Below, piece after piece: positions 33,100-45,062 of a DNA stretch of 46,998 nt. Position numbers and translations under genes: made by a program. The notes beneath the pieces were generated by a model. The model saw only the letters and a list, made by a program, of their open reading frames with translations. It searched no databases and was not told the DNA's origin. The stretch's first letter is position 1; the number at the start of each line of letters is the position of its first letter. Origin of the DNA: Perkinsus olseni. Lineage: Eukaryota > Perkinsozoa > Perkinsida. The stretch covers positions 1 through 46,998 of the forward strand of contig JABANN010000254.1 of assembly GCA_013115125.1 (NCBI GenBank), read 5' to 3'.

Positions 33100-34613
33100 C
33101 TAGATACTTTGAGGATAGTCATCATCATCACTCGTTGTAAGCCATTCTCTCTTGAACCCTCCCCTATCCACTTCGTTAATGAGCTCCGGACCACCTTGAT
33201 GGACTATTACACCATCCTGCATTACCATCACCCTACTCGGATGGAGCTCATCAAGCATACGCTTGTAATGGGATACTATCAGCATTGTCATCGATTTATC
33301 AACCTCGCACAGAGACCGAAGAGTTGTAGCAACCTGAATACGGACAATACACTACGCAGGCAGCACGCTAGGTGGAATCGTGGAGAGAGGGAGTCAGAAT
33401 GTTTGACCTTCGTGGGAAGACGTGCTCTATGCAGCACGACATGCGCCTTGATACCGGTTCTACTGCCAGCCGGCGCAAGAAAACACGCGCCGTTAAGGTA
33501 TACAATTCTACGACATACACTTATACTTGATCCTAGAGACCACCTGGTCGCCACTGATGAAGTACTCAGCGGTCCCTATGCCGAGGCGGCACTCTGCAGA
33601 TGATACACGCGTGTGGTTACACTACCAAGCAATGTCCCTTCTATTACCTGTTTCAAGGCATCCACATCCAGACCGCTGTCAATCTCGTCGAACACGCAAA
33701 GTTTGGGTCGGAGGACCACCGCATGGAGAAGCTCAACACGTTTTCGTTCACCACCCGACATCCCTGTGTTAACAGGCCTGTCGAGATACTCTAGGAGTTC
33801 AACTCCTCGCTCAACCTCCATCAGCCTAGATTTGGCAAAATCGTAAAACTCGAAGGGCGACAGCTCCGGCAGCCCTTGGGCCTGCCTCGATGCATTCAAG
33901 GCAGCGTGCAGCAAAGTGAAATTGGTTATGCCCGGCACCTCCACGGGCGCCTGCCACGACATGAACAGGCCAAGCTTCGAGGCGCGCTCGTCGACATCTA
34001 GCGCTAGGACATCCTCACCGTCCATCTCAACTCTACCATGGGTGACTTCATATTGTGAATCGCCCATCATGACTCGAGCGAAGCTGCTTTTTCCACAGCC
34101 ATTGGGACCAAGGAGTGCTACAACTTCACCAGGCTCGAGGTCCAAGGTAACTCCGTTGAGGATGGACACCTCTGGATTCTCAGCCAGCACGGCATGCAGG
34201 TTGGATACATGCAGGCCATTACCATTGGATGCTGCTGCCCCCGCACTAACGCCTTCGGCTGCTCTCTTTCTTATTCGACCCACTACACGTGTCGCTGCCC
34301 CCAATGCACCACCAATGGCGAGTAGCTGCAGAAACCTGTGGCTGAGGGACGACGTCGCAGTGCCTCCATCTAAGGGCGTACCACCAAAGGAGTAGGAAGC
34401 CGGGGTGTGAGGAAGCCGAGCGGCTTGCACTGTGCTTCGGTCGAGTGGATGCGACAACGGGGTAACGAATAGACCAGTCGTAAAGGCCACCGATGAGTAT
34501 AACAAATAGCATCCCATGGCCAGCAGGGTGAGCCCTGGTAAGGCAGAGCGACGCAAGTACGATAAGGGAGGAGGAGGGCGCATACAAGTACAATCAAAGT
34601 CAATATCTGACAC
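33100..34613 (-). CDS. SUFC: SufC, Fe-S cluster assembly ATPase with plastid-type leader
   Basis: SufC is the ABC-type ATPase of the SufBCD scaffold that builds iron-sulfur clusters, typically in plastids. Exon 1 (33648-34613) begins MSDIDFDCTCMRPP, then a hydrophobic stretch (LTLLAMGCYLLYSSVAFTT) and about 75 Ser/Thr/Arg-rich residues before the ATPase, which is a bipartite signal-plus-transit leader. The ATPase has Walker A GPNGCGKSS, the SufC-specific FMSWQAPVEVPGIT, the signature MSGGERKR and Walker B CVFDEIDSGLDVDALK. Exon 2 (33100-33333) gives LIVSHYKRMLDEL with the H-loop His and the tail DGVIVHQGG. It ends in TAG at 33100-33102. The intron (33334-33647) is 314 nt, about six times the local norm. 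The enzyme core looks intact. Confidence 0.94.
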
Positions 34614-34810
34614 CTCTAGCTTTACCCATCCTTCAACACAATACCACTACTGCAGGCGAAACTATCATACATGGGTTGAATTACCGGCAGCAGCGCGATC
34701 ATCACACCGTGCTGTTGCTCCGATCTCGATACCAAAATGAGACAAAGCTTCGATAACCTTGCCAGGGCACTCCTGAACACAGACAATCTCTCTACCAGTA
34801 GGCTAGCCCT

Positions 34811-37353
34811 CTAACGTCTCACGCGTGTGGAGTAGTACTGTACCAGGAACGCCGTGGCCTTGCCCAAGTCCTCCGATCGAGCATTGTCCTCTATGAAGCG
34901 GCGCAGCAACTGAAGGATCAATGCTACTGTCGCAACAGGCTGATCTAACAAGCATCCCACCTCAGTGTACACCTCAGCCACTTTATCATCCTCTCCACGC
35001 ATTTGGTAGAGGCCCGCCAGCTTGGGCAGAATCTCCTTGTAGCATTCGGGCTCTACCCTTGGGCCCTTCCTGAAGATCCGCCACGCCTGCATAGAACGCA
35101 GATGGCACAGACGAGGCAGACCGCCCAGCTCACAGCCTCAAAACAAGTGATAGCCTCATCGTCAAAACACATACTCAGACAGCAATTACCCAACGACCTC
35201 CACCCGACCAACAACTCTGGCCTGCACGGGCAAACCCGGGAGAAGGATACACGAGCAATGTGGCGAACCACCTGAGCTCTACGGCCTTCCTGTAGTAGTA
35301 AGCGGCATAGTTCATATGCCCTTGAGCCTCATAGACCCTTCCCAATGCACACCACGCTCTGAGGAAGAAACTACCGAGTACATAGAGAGAATAACGAGCA
35401 GTACCCCATAGAGGTGGGGTCCAATTCCGTAGCCTCTCTGAGTGATTGAATAGCGGCAGCAGCGACGCCTTCCTGCATGAACCTAGTGATAATTCTACCC
35501 TAGGACAGGGGCCGGTGCTGCTACTCGTTCGCTATACACACCAATGCATTAACTTTCTCTGTTGGTGTTCTGTACAGCCGCATCGCCTTACGATAGTACG
35601 TGCTAGCGTTGGTAGTGTCTCCAGAAGAGCTAACAGGATACCATTCATACGCAGGTGTCCATCCGGACACAGGGCCGACCTATGATACACTCCCATCGCG
35701 AACATGGTCTCAGCTGCATACTGGTCTATGGCTAGGCACCGATGGGCCAGGGCTGCTAATTCCTTCGGTCGATCGAGGAGCTTCCTGACGGCCAAGTACC
35801 CAATGCCACGTGGTTGATGATGCGAGAGCGGTACAGCAAGCCCGCATAGATATCAGATCCCTGGACGGTGTCCCACTCCTGCAACTCCATGAAAGCCTCT
35901 CTGGCAGCCTCCAATTCCCCGCTCTCGTAAAGGCATATAGCCAGGTTTAAGGCTATGCCGAAATGCCGAGGATGTTTCTCATGGAGCTTGCGGAATCTGG
36001 TAGGGATCATTACCCCAGCCCCTAAACAGGGAGCGTACTTCCGGGCCGCCAGCCTCAAGAGAGGGACCTCTCCCGCCATTGCAGCATTGAGACCAGCCTG
36101 ACCAAGCATTCTCGCGAGGACTAGTGTTATCGTAGCGCACCTCGGCCGACATCTTGCAGGCTGTTGCCCAGGCCACCTCGGCCACAGTGGCCTTCCAAGC
36201 CTCGTCATTGGCGATGTGCAACTTCGACGACCCCACCAAAGACGTAAGGAATTCTTCCAGTGTACCACGCAGTCGTAGGAGATTCCCCTCCGATATTTCA
36301 CCTAGCATAGGAGTTCCGGGGCGCGCGGTAGTCACTGCGGTAGTGACCCTCTCGTAGCTCTAAGGCAGATATCTTCACTCTGCACTGTATCAATGCCTCC
36401 CATGCTGGGCATAGCAGTGGTGCCTTCGTCAGAGCTCGCGTGAATAAATGCATCGCCAGGCTCGGCCAGTCGTCTGTGGAGAAGTAGACAATACCAGTAC
36501 TCTCCCTACGCGCATAGCATTCTAGAGATGCCAGACGTGAAGTCCGCTCTGACTTCTCTCATCACCTGCCTCCCCATGCCATGGTATTTTTTTGCGGTCC
36601 ATCCACCAGGACATTAATAGCTGCCCGACATGGTAGGCGGCAATGGGGTCCAGCCGATCTAGATGCTTAGGTGTTGTGACGGCTTCAAGAAAGGACACCA
36701 AGTCCCTATTGAGAGGATTGAGCTCCTCTTGGTTGAGATGGGCCTCCTTCCTAGACACACATGTGACCGATCTCAGAGGACGAAGAGCAACTTACCCCTG
36801 GATCGCCAAGCATGTAAGGCTGGCGAAAAGGCTGACCATACCATCATTACCTGCGAGGATGGCCAAGGCTTCGAGGGCAGTACCATAGACAACAGCGAGG
36901 ACCACTGTGCATCCCTACCGCTCTGAAGGGGCTTGTGTATCCTCACTATCTTGCTGAGCGACTGTAGTGCTCGGCTGTAGTCACCCTTGGCCACTAGTGC
37001 CCATGCCCCGACCAAGGACTCCGATCCCTTAACATCTACCCGCGACAATGCGCCACAGCCACCGAGGAGCCATCCTACCTCCAAACCGATATAGATGTGG
37101 GGCGGCAGGCGTCGTGCAACAAACCCCAGAGGGCAAATCAAGGCCTTCCAACCACTAAATAGCAGAACTCAATATCATCACAGAGGAGGCGGCGAGAGGG
37201 ATTGACCACCTCAGCTGCCTCTGGCATCTGGCCCCGCTCTATGAGGATAAGTAATAATTCCCCGACTTGAATACTACTACTACTACCACTTCCTGCCTTA
37301 GAGACGCCCCTTAAAGAGGTCATCGAACTGCCGCCTCTCGTAGTGGGAGGCAT
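34811..37353 (-). CDS. CDC23: APC8/CDC23-like TPR subunit of the anaphase-promoting complex
   Basis: This is a tetratricopeptide-repeat scaffold of the APC/C ubiquitin ligase, in many short exons. Blocks align in order with CDC23: ALVAKGDYSRALQSL (about 36950), AMHLFTRALTKAPLLCPAWE (about 36420, as in DVFVEATHVLPLHWGAW), REAFMELQEWDTVQGSDIYA (about 35870), ELAALAHRCLAIDQYAAET (about 35730, as in ELSYLAHNLCEIDKYRVET), LPKLAGLYQMRGEDDKVAEV (about 35000) and ATAFLVQYYSTRVRR at the end (as in STAFRYLAQYY). The TAG stop is at 34811-34813. The start is uncertain, 37353 or 37410. APC7 was considered, but the EID-Y-ET-like block and the C-terminus favour APC8. Several exon borders were not determined. 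Confidence 0.72.
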
Positions 37354-37445
37354 GAACGCTAGCAGTAACAAAGACGGGTCCCGAGAGCCTCGGCCGAGGG
37401 GCAAACACAACGAAAGAATTCCGGTGTTGAGACTTGCTATTCCTA

Positions 37446-39291
37446 CTAGTCATCATCATCAACATCTAATTCAACTAGCATCATATTACAGGGGGCCTCC
37501 ATCTCCACTACAGCGACGTCGTCGAGCGGCATCGTTGAACGGGCATCCTCAAATTGGCGAAAAATTGAAGGCGTCGCTCCGCCACATTTTGGTAAATCAT
37601 ACATAGCCTCTTTCACCTTGTCCGTCTCCTCAGCGACAGAGGTTAGAAAATCATCAATCGAAGATACTCTGGGCATGTTCGCTACGAAGTAGGTCTCCGC
37701 AGGGACCTTATACCTGAGAGGGCACGTCAAGCTGGTCGTCCAGTGAGACGTAATAGCGTCACCAGTGAACTGCCCTTTTCCTCTCTTGCAGATACGCGAG
37801 GAGTGCAACTCGAGCTTCCTGGCTGTCAAGGAGCGCGTCTAGAACCGCTTCAAGATGCTCCCAAAGATCAGGACCTGATGAACAACCTCGATGCCCTATG
37901 AGATCATGATTCGGCAGAGGAGTGGTACTCGATAAATAATTCAAAACCAGAAACCTTAATCGATGATGACGCCGCATTTGGCCGGGTGGCTAGTCTGTAG
38001 GCCCCTGCCGAGCAGGTGCCCCCGTCCCCACCTGCTAGTTGCTCCGACTTCTCCAGGAACTCGATACCTCCCTCGAGGAAGGCCTCCTTTTCGGACGTGG
38101 ACGCCCTCCTTTTCTCTATAGCTCTTGTCGCTAATGATTCCTCCGCTGCCTGCCAAGAGCCACATACACCCAAACGTATCCATTGCGTATCTTCACGCAC
38201 TGCGAAGAATCTTCCGTCACCTGATTCCTAGCAAGATTCTCTTCCGCGAGCTGCTTTGCCTCGTTCAGTTCGAGCGTTGCGCTGTACAGTTCATAGTTGT
38301 GGTTTCTCATAGCCTCGGCAGCCTTGACAATATCAAACCTACCACGAAGCCGAAATATGTACCTCCGCCGAGGATCGAACCCGCGCCATCACATCACCCT
38401 CCTCACCCCTTATCCCGTACAAGACATGCTAGCTCTCCTAAATGGTCTCGTGAGAAGTCCTTCAGGTCAAGGCCAGCCGGTGGTCTCTCAGGTGGGGCTA
38501 CACCCTCCTCCAGTTTGATACTAGGCAACATCTCGGACGACGGCCGCGACTCCTCAAGCGTTCCCTACAGGTCCAAGGCTATCAGCCAACCCCAATCCCC
38601 CCATCCAGCCCACCTCCTTCTTGCACATTCGGCAGGTCTGCTCTTGCCCTGTACCATTTACAACGTAGATCCCCCTATCCTCGCATAGAGGGCACTGCGA
38701 CGAGTCCTCATCTCCCATACCATTACTCCCCGCGGAATGTTGTTGTTGCCTAACCCCCAAGGCTTGAATGAAAATAGGGCATATCTTCACCTCGGTCTTG
38801 GCCTAACCCGAAAACGGCCCCTACCAATTCAACAGCCTCGGGCGATCTCTACTCACCTTCTTTGGTGCAGGTTCCTCTACTTCCGGCGATACCTCTACTT
38901 GACAACTGACCGGAGAGCCTTGCGAGGAGTCCTGCAGCTCCACCACGTCCACCGTAGAGGACAAGGAGCAGACGTCGCCCCCCAGGGAAGGCTGGTGGCG
39001 CTGCTCTGCCAATGACTTCCGCATAGCCTCCCTCATCTCCTCCTCATCCCAGTCACCCCCGACCGCTGCCTCTACTGCAACCCCCTCTTCCCGCCTTGCG
39101 GGGTAGGAACTGCCGCTGGACGCACTACCCGAGGTTGACTCCTCATAATGCTGCAGTAATCGATCGATAAGCTCGTGTTTGCGAAGGCCACTGCTGCTCA
39201 GACCGATCGCCTTCATCCGTTCCTTCAGATCCACTACCTTGAGCCGAGTCAAGGCCTCTCTGGTGGTGGGGGGCCGCACACCGTTATCCAT
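37446..39291 (-). CDS. SAP-domain and UIM-bearing protein, unknown family
   Basis: The first exon (39291-38821) begins MDNGVRPPTTREALTRL and continues VDLKERMKAIGLSSSGLRK, a SAP motif (DNA or RNA binding) at about residues 10-45. DEEEMREAMRKSLAEQ at about residue 80 fits the ubiquitin-interacting motif pattern (acidic patch, then A-x3-S). After an intron comes a four-cysteine knuckle: QCPLCEDRGIYV and TCRMCKKEVGW (about 38600-38700). Further exons give PPAGLDLKDFSRDHLGELAC, IVKAAEAMRNHNYELYSATL, EFLEKSEQLAGGDGG and a C-terminal part DDFLTSVAEETDKVKEAM, ending LDVDDDD at TAG 37446-37448. SAP plus UIM plus a zinc knuckle suggests a ubiquitin reader acting on nucleic acid, for example in damage repair. 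No named family is recognised. Confidence 0.6.
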
Positions 39292-39860
39292 GACAAGGCA
39301 GCCAAGGTGTGAAGAGGGATAAGAGGCTCGTTAATCCAAACACTGTCATAGGGAGACGAACCCATCTCGCTAGCTTCACGACACGCAACAGTCGCTCGTG
39401 CCAAGAAAACTACCCCTAAGTCCCAGCTGCAGGACGGACTACTGTGTTAGTCACAAGACTTGGAAGACCTATTACCCCTACAGCAATGGTACTGTGTACG
39501 AAAAGAGGTTGTTGACAGTCTCCATAAGGAGATGTAGCAGAAAGTTAACATCGACTAATACTACGACGATGACGACTACAGAATCGAGGACGACCGAGGG
39601 ACTGGTGCAAGATCGAAGGGAAAAACAATGTTGCCCGGCTTTCAGTGCTAACCTGCTGATAGAGAATCTGAAAGATGGCTACTCCCTCGAATGGTAGTGA
39701 TAAAAATCAAGTAACAGGACTACTAATGGTTGGGGGCTTGATGAGTAAAGGCAGGGGCCACCGGATGGAGCAAAGTGGGGACTGATCCACCGGCGTCTAG
39801 CCCTAATTTTGCTACAGCCACCGTGACACCCTGCAAGGACCTCTTCCGACCTGATAACAA
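39292..39860. other. Intergenic, nothing recognised
   Basis: This gap of 569 bp lies between the start of the SAP/UIM gene and the stop of the first USP paralogue. A 99-codon plus frame (39398-39697) has low-complexity Thr/Ser/Arg content and no family resemblance. I see no tRNA, hairpin or repeat. It should hold the SAP/UIM promoter and the USP 3' end. Confidence 0.5.
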
Positions 39861-42130
39861 TCAATCAGCGGCCGACAAGGCTGCCAAGGAAGAGCTACCT
39901 TTGTCAACGAACTGACTGGTAACCGAGCCAAGCTCGCCACAATCTGAGTTATGGCCTCCTCCAACTACTAGGATCGGTGGGGGTCGTGGTGGGGCTCTAT
40001 CGTAGCGAAACGACGATGAAGAGGAGGGAGGGCTCGATGGCTTCAGCAGTACTGAGTGGTAGGAAGATCTCACTATAGTTTCGAACCTAGTTGCTCCACG
40101 GAAAGGGTGAGGTTTGATAATCTGTTCGGATCTAACAAGTAGACGCCTGATGAATGACGAATGGTAATGAGTTATGACTGGTCGTGCGTTATCGTCCAAA
40201 TCGTGCCAGCCCGCTTGCTGTTTCTCACTAGCTCTAGTCATGCAACAAGTGCCGTCCATTCAGACCTGCACCCCTTCCTATAGCTTACTGCCGTTCCTCT
40301 CAGCCGTAGATAATAGTTCATCTTGCACATGCATCCTATCGGTCGGGTTGCCCATTTTTAGCGCAACCTTCACTCCTGGATGCTGCGCCTCCAACCTCTT
40401 CACCGTGTCCTGTACGGACTGCAATAACTGTGAACCTGTCGAACATGCGCCCTCCTGTCCAACAACGACCTCGTATGAAAAGCTACTCTTATATCCGATG
40501 GACAGGATATCCTCCTGTTGACCGAACTGCCACGGCTGGACTGGTATCTGCAGTGACCATCTTTAGTATCCTCTGTGTGCATCCTCCTCTTAATACATAA
40601 ATTATTGACACGTTGGCCCCTCTGCCGTCACCACCTGCCCTAGCCAGAGCGAACGCCATAGATAGCGCTCGGAGCGCCCCTTCCTGATCTCGAGCTCCTA
40701 CTCCCACTACGAACTGACAGCAGCAAGGACATATCCCAAGGTACCTCACCCTGATGTTGACATTACGTCGCGGACCGCCGAGGCCTTGAGTGCCAACTCC
40801 GATCGAGCGATAATAACATTACCAGCACATCGGGACACCTGCACGAATTGATAATGGTGGGGACGAAAGCTACCGCCCCTAACCATCTCTCGGTGTCTCG
40901 TGTTGGTCTTGCCCGAGTCCCCTATGACCAGAAAGCGGCAATGCCTTGACAACTCCGCCGCTATGGGGATGATGGAGGCACACGAGGGACGGACTGTTAT
41001 CTCGAACTCCACGGCAGGATTAACCTCCTGTGCCTGAGATCGCGTACCATGGCCACGGCGCACTCACTGAAGGGCTCCAGACCGGCCTACCCGTCTTATA
41101 GCTCGTATTGAAAAGTCCGCTGCCTGCTGAGGGGTCCCCTTATTAAAATGGACTCCCAGTACAGTGCGGCCGCTGGGAGTAAGCCGTAGACCCCAATCAA
41201 TTACACATTCCAAGTTCTCCGAGCTCAGCAAGAGAATCTACGAATCATCATGTCACGGGCAACTGAGGTAGACCGCCCCCACAAAATATCCCCCACCGCG
41301 TCGTCCATCGGATACACTCATAGTCGAAAATTGACTCATACCCACTCAAGCCAAGCCACGAGTGCGCCCATCACCGAATCTAATGCCCTCGAGTAATCAA
41401 TGCATCGGCAGTCGCCATGCGCCGGGGACGCAATGGAGGAGACGGATGGAGCATTACGAGATCAGGAGATTTGATATACCCCAATTTTCCCGTCCATTAC
41501 ACCTGATACTACGCCGGCACCCACTCACACTATAGTAGTCGGAGGATCTAGGAGGGTTGGGCTCGCCTAGCACTGCCCGAACTCCCAGCAGAGGATACCC
41601 CTGCTCCTGATCCGACCCACTCGACGCAAAACCTGTTAGCAATTGCCTTGATGGCTCCATCGTACCACAACACCTACTATTACTGTTCCCGCCCGTGTAG
41701 ACATCAGGCACTGTCACAACAGCGCTCGGGATCGGTCGTTGAAGAAGCGACCTCTCTGCCAATGCTAGACCAGCGGGCGACTCTCCGCGTCCATTCGCCT
41801 CTTCTGGTAATGCCACTGGCCGTTCGGTATCTTGCGGCAAGCTCAGTATATATCGCCATGAACCATGAACGACATGCGCTCATCAGAACGAGTACCGATC
41901 GATGCAGCTATGATCAACTCTGTCGAATAGACATCCTTCCCTCTCCCCCCCCCTCCAAAAATTATAGTAAGTCTCACGATGCACGAATTAACTTCGGAAA
42001 GATCGAACCGAAGAGTACCCCTACTGCTCACTTTGATGAGCTTCCTGTTGAAGGTCCTGACAATAGGGAGCAACGGGATGGTCCGCTGGGGATACCCGAT
42101 CCAGGCCGAGCTTGGCGACGGCTACGCTAA
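39861..42130 (-). CDS. Universal stress protein, tandem copy A
   Basis: A multi-exon protein with at least two UspA-like Rossmann domains. In coding order: PLLGVRAVLGEPNPP (about 41560), ILLLSSENLECVIDWGLRL (about 41215), VLGVHFNKGTPQQAA, IIPIAAELSRHCRFLVIGDS (about 40935), NVIIARSEL, then the second domain FVVGVGARDQEGALRALSMA (about 40700), DDILSIGYKSSFSYE, VALKMGNPTDRMHVQDEL (about 40340), and the nucleotide-binding glycine run ILVVGGGHNSDCGELGS (about 39940), ending LAALSAAD at TGA 39861-39863. The final glycine motif fits G-2x-G-9x-G(S/T) of ATP-binding USPs. The 5' end is not established. USPs bind ATP or AMP and are tied to stress survival. It is a clear paralogue of the next gene. Confidence 0.75.
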
Positions 42131-42163
42131 CAGTATTAATGTTTCTACTCCGACCTGACAAGG

Positions 42164-44861
42164 TCAGCTTGAGTCGTCAGCATACCCACCGCTAGTACTA
42201 CTACCTTTGTCAACCATATGGCTTGCCACTGATCCGAGCTCCCCACTATCGATGTTATGACCACCTCCCAAAACAAGGAGAGGGGGGGACCGATACAGAC
42301 AACTGATACCACGACCCTCTTGAGAATCAGTGACACTTGGCAGTCTCAATTGAACTGACAAAACGAAACCTCCGATGGAGCTTCCTGGACACCTGCTCCC
42401 TACTGCCATTCCTCTCAGCAGTGGATACAAGTTCATGCTGCACGTGCATCCTGTCGGTTGGGTTGCCCATTTTAAGCGTAACCTTCACCCCAGGATACTG
42501 TGATTGAAGCCTAGCTATCTCATCTTGGACCGAGCTTAACAACTGCGTACCTGAGCGTCGAGTCTCAGTAGTTGACTCTAAGCCATGCAACTACTACTCT
42601 TATATCCGATGGACAGTATGTCCTCCTCCTGACCAAACTGCCACGGCTGGACTGGTATCTACACTCACCTAACTACAGCTGGTTAACCTATCATGTCCGT
42701 ACATATATGATATACACTCTAGCTCCTCTAGCTTCACCAGTAGTACTAGCGGCTAGAGCGAAGGCTATCGATAGTGCTCGACGTGCACCTTCCTGGTCTC
42801 TAGCACCAACTCCAACGACGAACTGAGGACAACTACACGTCAGTTGAGAAAGTATAATATTGTCCAGAAAATGTCCAAGAAAGACATCGGCCCATGTCAC
42901 TCACATCTCTTATAGGTGGTGCCTCGGCGGGAAGCTCACAACGAGCGATGACTACGTTACCCGAGCACCGTTCCACCTGGAAGATCGGAGCATCATTCAG
43001 AAGACAGTTGACTAATAGTAGGACTATCACCATCTCTTTGTATCGAGTATCCTTCCGTCCAGAATCTCCCATGACCAGTATCGAGCAATGCTTGGATAGC
43101 TCCACAGCTATCGGCACTATCGACGGGCATGGTGGGCGAATTGTCATCTCAAAATTCACGGAAGGGTTCACGTCTCTTGCCTGATAACAACAGATGACTT
43201 GACCCACTACAACGATACGGGACATATTATTTCACCCGGAGAATTTCTCACTGAGGACAATACACCATACGTCCGTGGGCGACTGAAGAGACGCTAGTTA
43301 CCCACTACAACAGCAAACTTCTTTGGACTCTAGTGTTCTGCGATATCACGGCTTCACTAGGCTGATACCATCTTTCCCCATACTCACACAGCCTCATACA
43401 TCCTACCGGGCTATAGTCACTACAGTACAGTGGGCCCGAAATGATGAACTCCCATAATTACTACCCGTCTCCTCGCGGACATGTAGACCTCAGCTGCCTG
43501 TGCTTCACTCCCTTTATTAAAATGAATCGCTAATACGTTCTTCCCTCTACCAACCAGTCTCAGCCCCCAATCTACAACTATCTTCCAGTTCTCAGAACTC
43601 AATAATAAAATCTGAGATAGCGCCATCCAGCACGCCCGACAGCAACAAGCCTGGTTCGACCCACCGCGTGATAATCAGATAAATTCGGTGGAGTGGGATC
43701 CCGAAGAATGGATCGCACCCCAAGGAGCGGTAACCGCTCTCGTTCACTGTCAGTAGTACAGTTACCTGAGCAGACCACAGAATGCAAACCAGCGTCCTAC
43801 GTCGTTCTGCTACTACGTTCGGCGCATATGCTGACAACGCTCTTGTCCAGCCCACCACCGCCACCAGTGCTAGCCTCGAAGAAGCCTGCTCGGCGGGGCA
43901 CCCGTCTGAGCATCTCCAGCAGACGTTCCACAGAGGTCAGGAGTATATCGGATCTTTTGGATGGAGTGGTAGGAGCCTTCGCAGTAGTGGCTCTATCATT
44001 CAGTCGCAACAGACCGAAGGGGAGTGATATTATCTAACCCATGAAAATGCTGCCACCACGACGGCGTTCCGATGCCTACCTGATTCTCCCTAGCAAGCAA
44101 ATCACTAAGTGACGTTCGGTTAGGACAGAGGGACTGGAAAAAACACCAAAAGTTTCTCATGATGCTCACCTACTCCCATGAGAAAGACTTACCAAGCTTT
44201 CAACCGGCGATCCCCGCAGTTGCGGCGGTAGCCAAGTGACGTTACCGTCCTCTCTCTTGAATAGCGAGCGGATGCATCCACACCTTGTCCGCACAGATTT
44301 CCTTATTTCACCACCAAAGCTGACCTCTTCGTGAAGAGTATCTCCAGCGGCATTAGTCTCAACGGAAGAGAGTTCACACAAATGCAAGAGACCGATCGTG
44401 AAGGTAGGAGAACCTTCGACAACGCCTGAGGAAGCCCAGCCAAACTGATACAAAAATCGCAAACCGACTCCCGCAGTACATCGCCGCTTCGACCTTAGCA
44501 TAAACTCTATTCCATTCTTTATGGCATCCTCACTTTTCTCCTGGGCACCACACACCACCACAATCAGCACTCTCGAGGGGAAGTTCATATCAAAGCGTTG
44601 ACGAGATGGAAGGATATAAAACGACGGCTGCTTCCCTTCGCCAGCCTGCTGCTGCTGCTGCTCTTCGCCAACACCTGACCGACATACTACAACACAACAT
44701 CCCCTCCAAACCACCGCCTTACCACTCCTCTCATCACTGAGCTGTTCCTTGAACAGCCCTTCACAAGGACTGCCAGTTGCCGTGGACGATACACTAAGAC
44801 TACTCGGTCGTAAAGGCTTTGGTTCCATACTAATCCTGATACACATCACCATTAACCGCAC
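42164..44861 (-). CDS. Universal stress protein, tandem copy B
   Basis: A paralogue of copy A in the same order and orientation. The first exon (44861-about 44166; alternative Met at 44828) has a Gln-rich lead, then RVLIVVVCGAQEKSEDAI, the beta-1/alpha-1 start of a USP domain. Matching blocks to copy A are LPLLGVRSILRDPTPP (about 43720), ILLLSSENWKIVVDWGLRL (about 43585), VLAIHFNKGSEAQAA, IVPIAVELSKHCSILVMGDS (about 43090), NVVIARCEL, FVVGVGARDQEGARRALSIA (about 42800), VTLKMGNPTDRMHVQHEL (about 42460) and LLVLGGGHNIDSGELGS (about 42260), ending GYADDSS at TGA 42164-42166. Identity is highest around the MGNPTDRMHVQ block, where even the DNA is similar. The middle exon borders are approximate. 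Confidence 0.75.
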
Positions 44862-45062
44862 TCACTAATAACACAACACTACCAACTCAAATTGAAAAGT
44901 GTTTCCTGACCACTAGCGTCCCGCATACGGCAGCACTGTTACCATCCACACGAATACGTTCTCTTTTAGGACAGTAAAAAAGTATCACAACACTCCTACT
45001 GATGCTCGTGCTGCTGTATAACAATGAGATCTCATGAGATAAACATTTGGGCTTGATACTTC

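Noticed and set aside
35756-36301. 181-codon minus frame considered as a separate gene
   Set aside because: Its C-terminal half carries the TPR blocks of APC8, but its N-terminal part reads through an intron. It is part of the APC8 model rather than an independent gene.
38366-38395. B-box-like GGATCGAACCC, considered as a third tRNA-like element
   Set aside because: It falls in an ordinary 70-nt intron of the SAP/UIM gene and has no A box at a suitable distance on either strand. A shared 12-mer nearby (TCTCGTGAGAAG) is coding sequence there.
44166-44861. 231-codon frame first viewed as a separate hypothetical gene
   Set aside because: It contains the beta-1/alpha-1 start of a USP domain directly upstream of copy B in the same direction, so it is better read as that gene's first exon.
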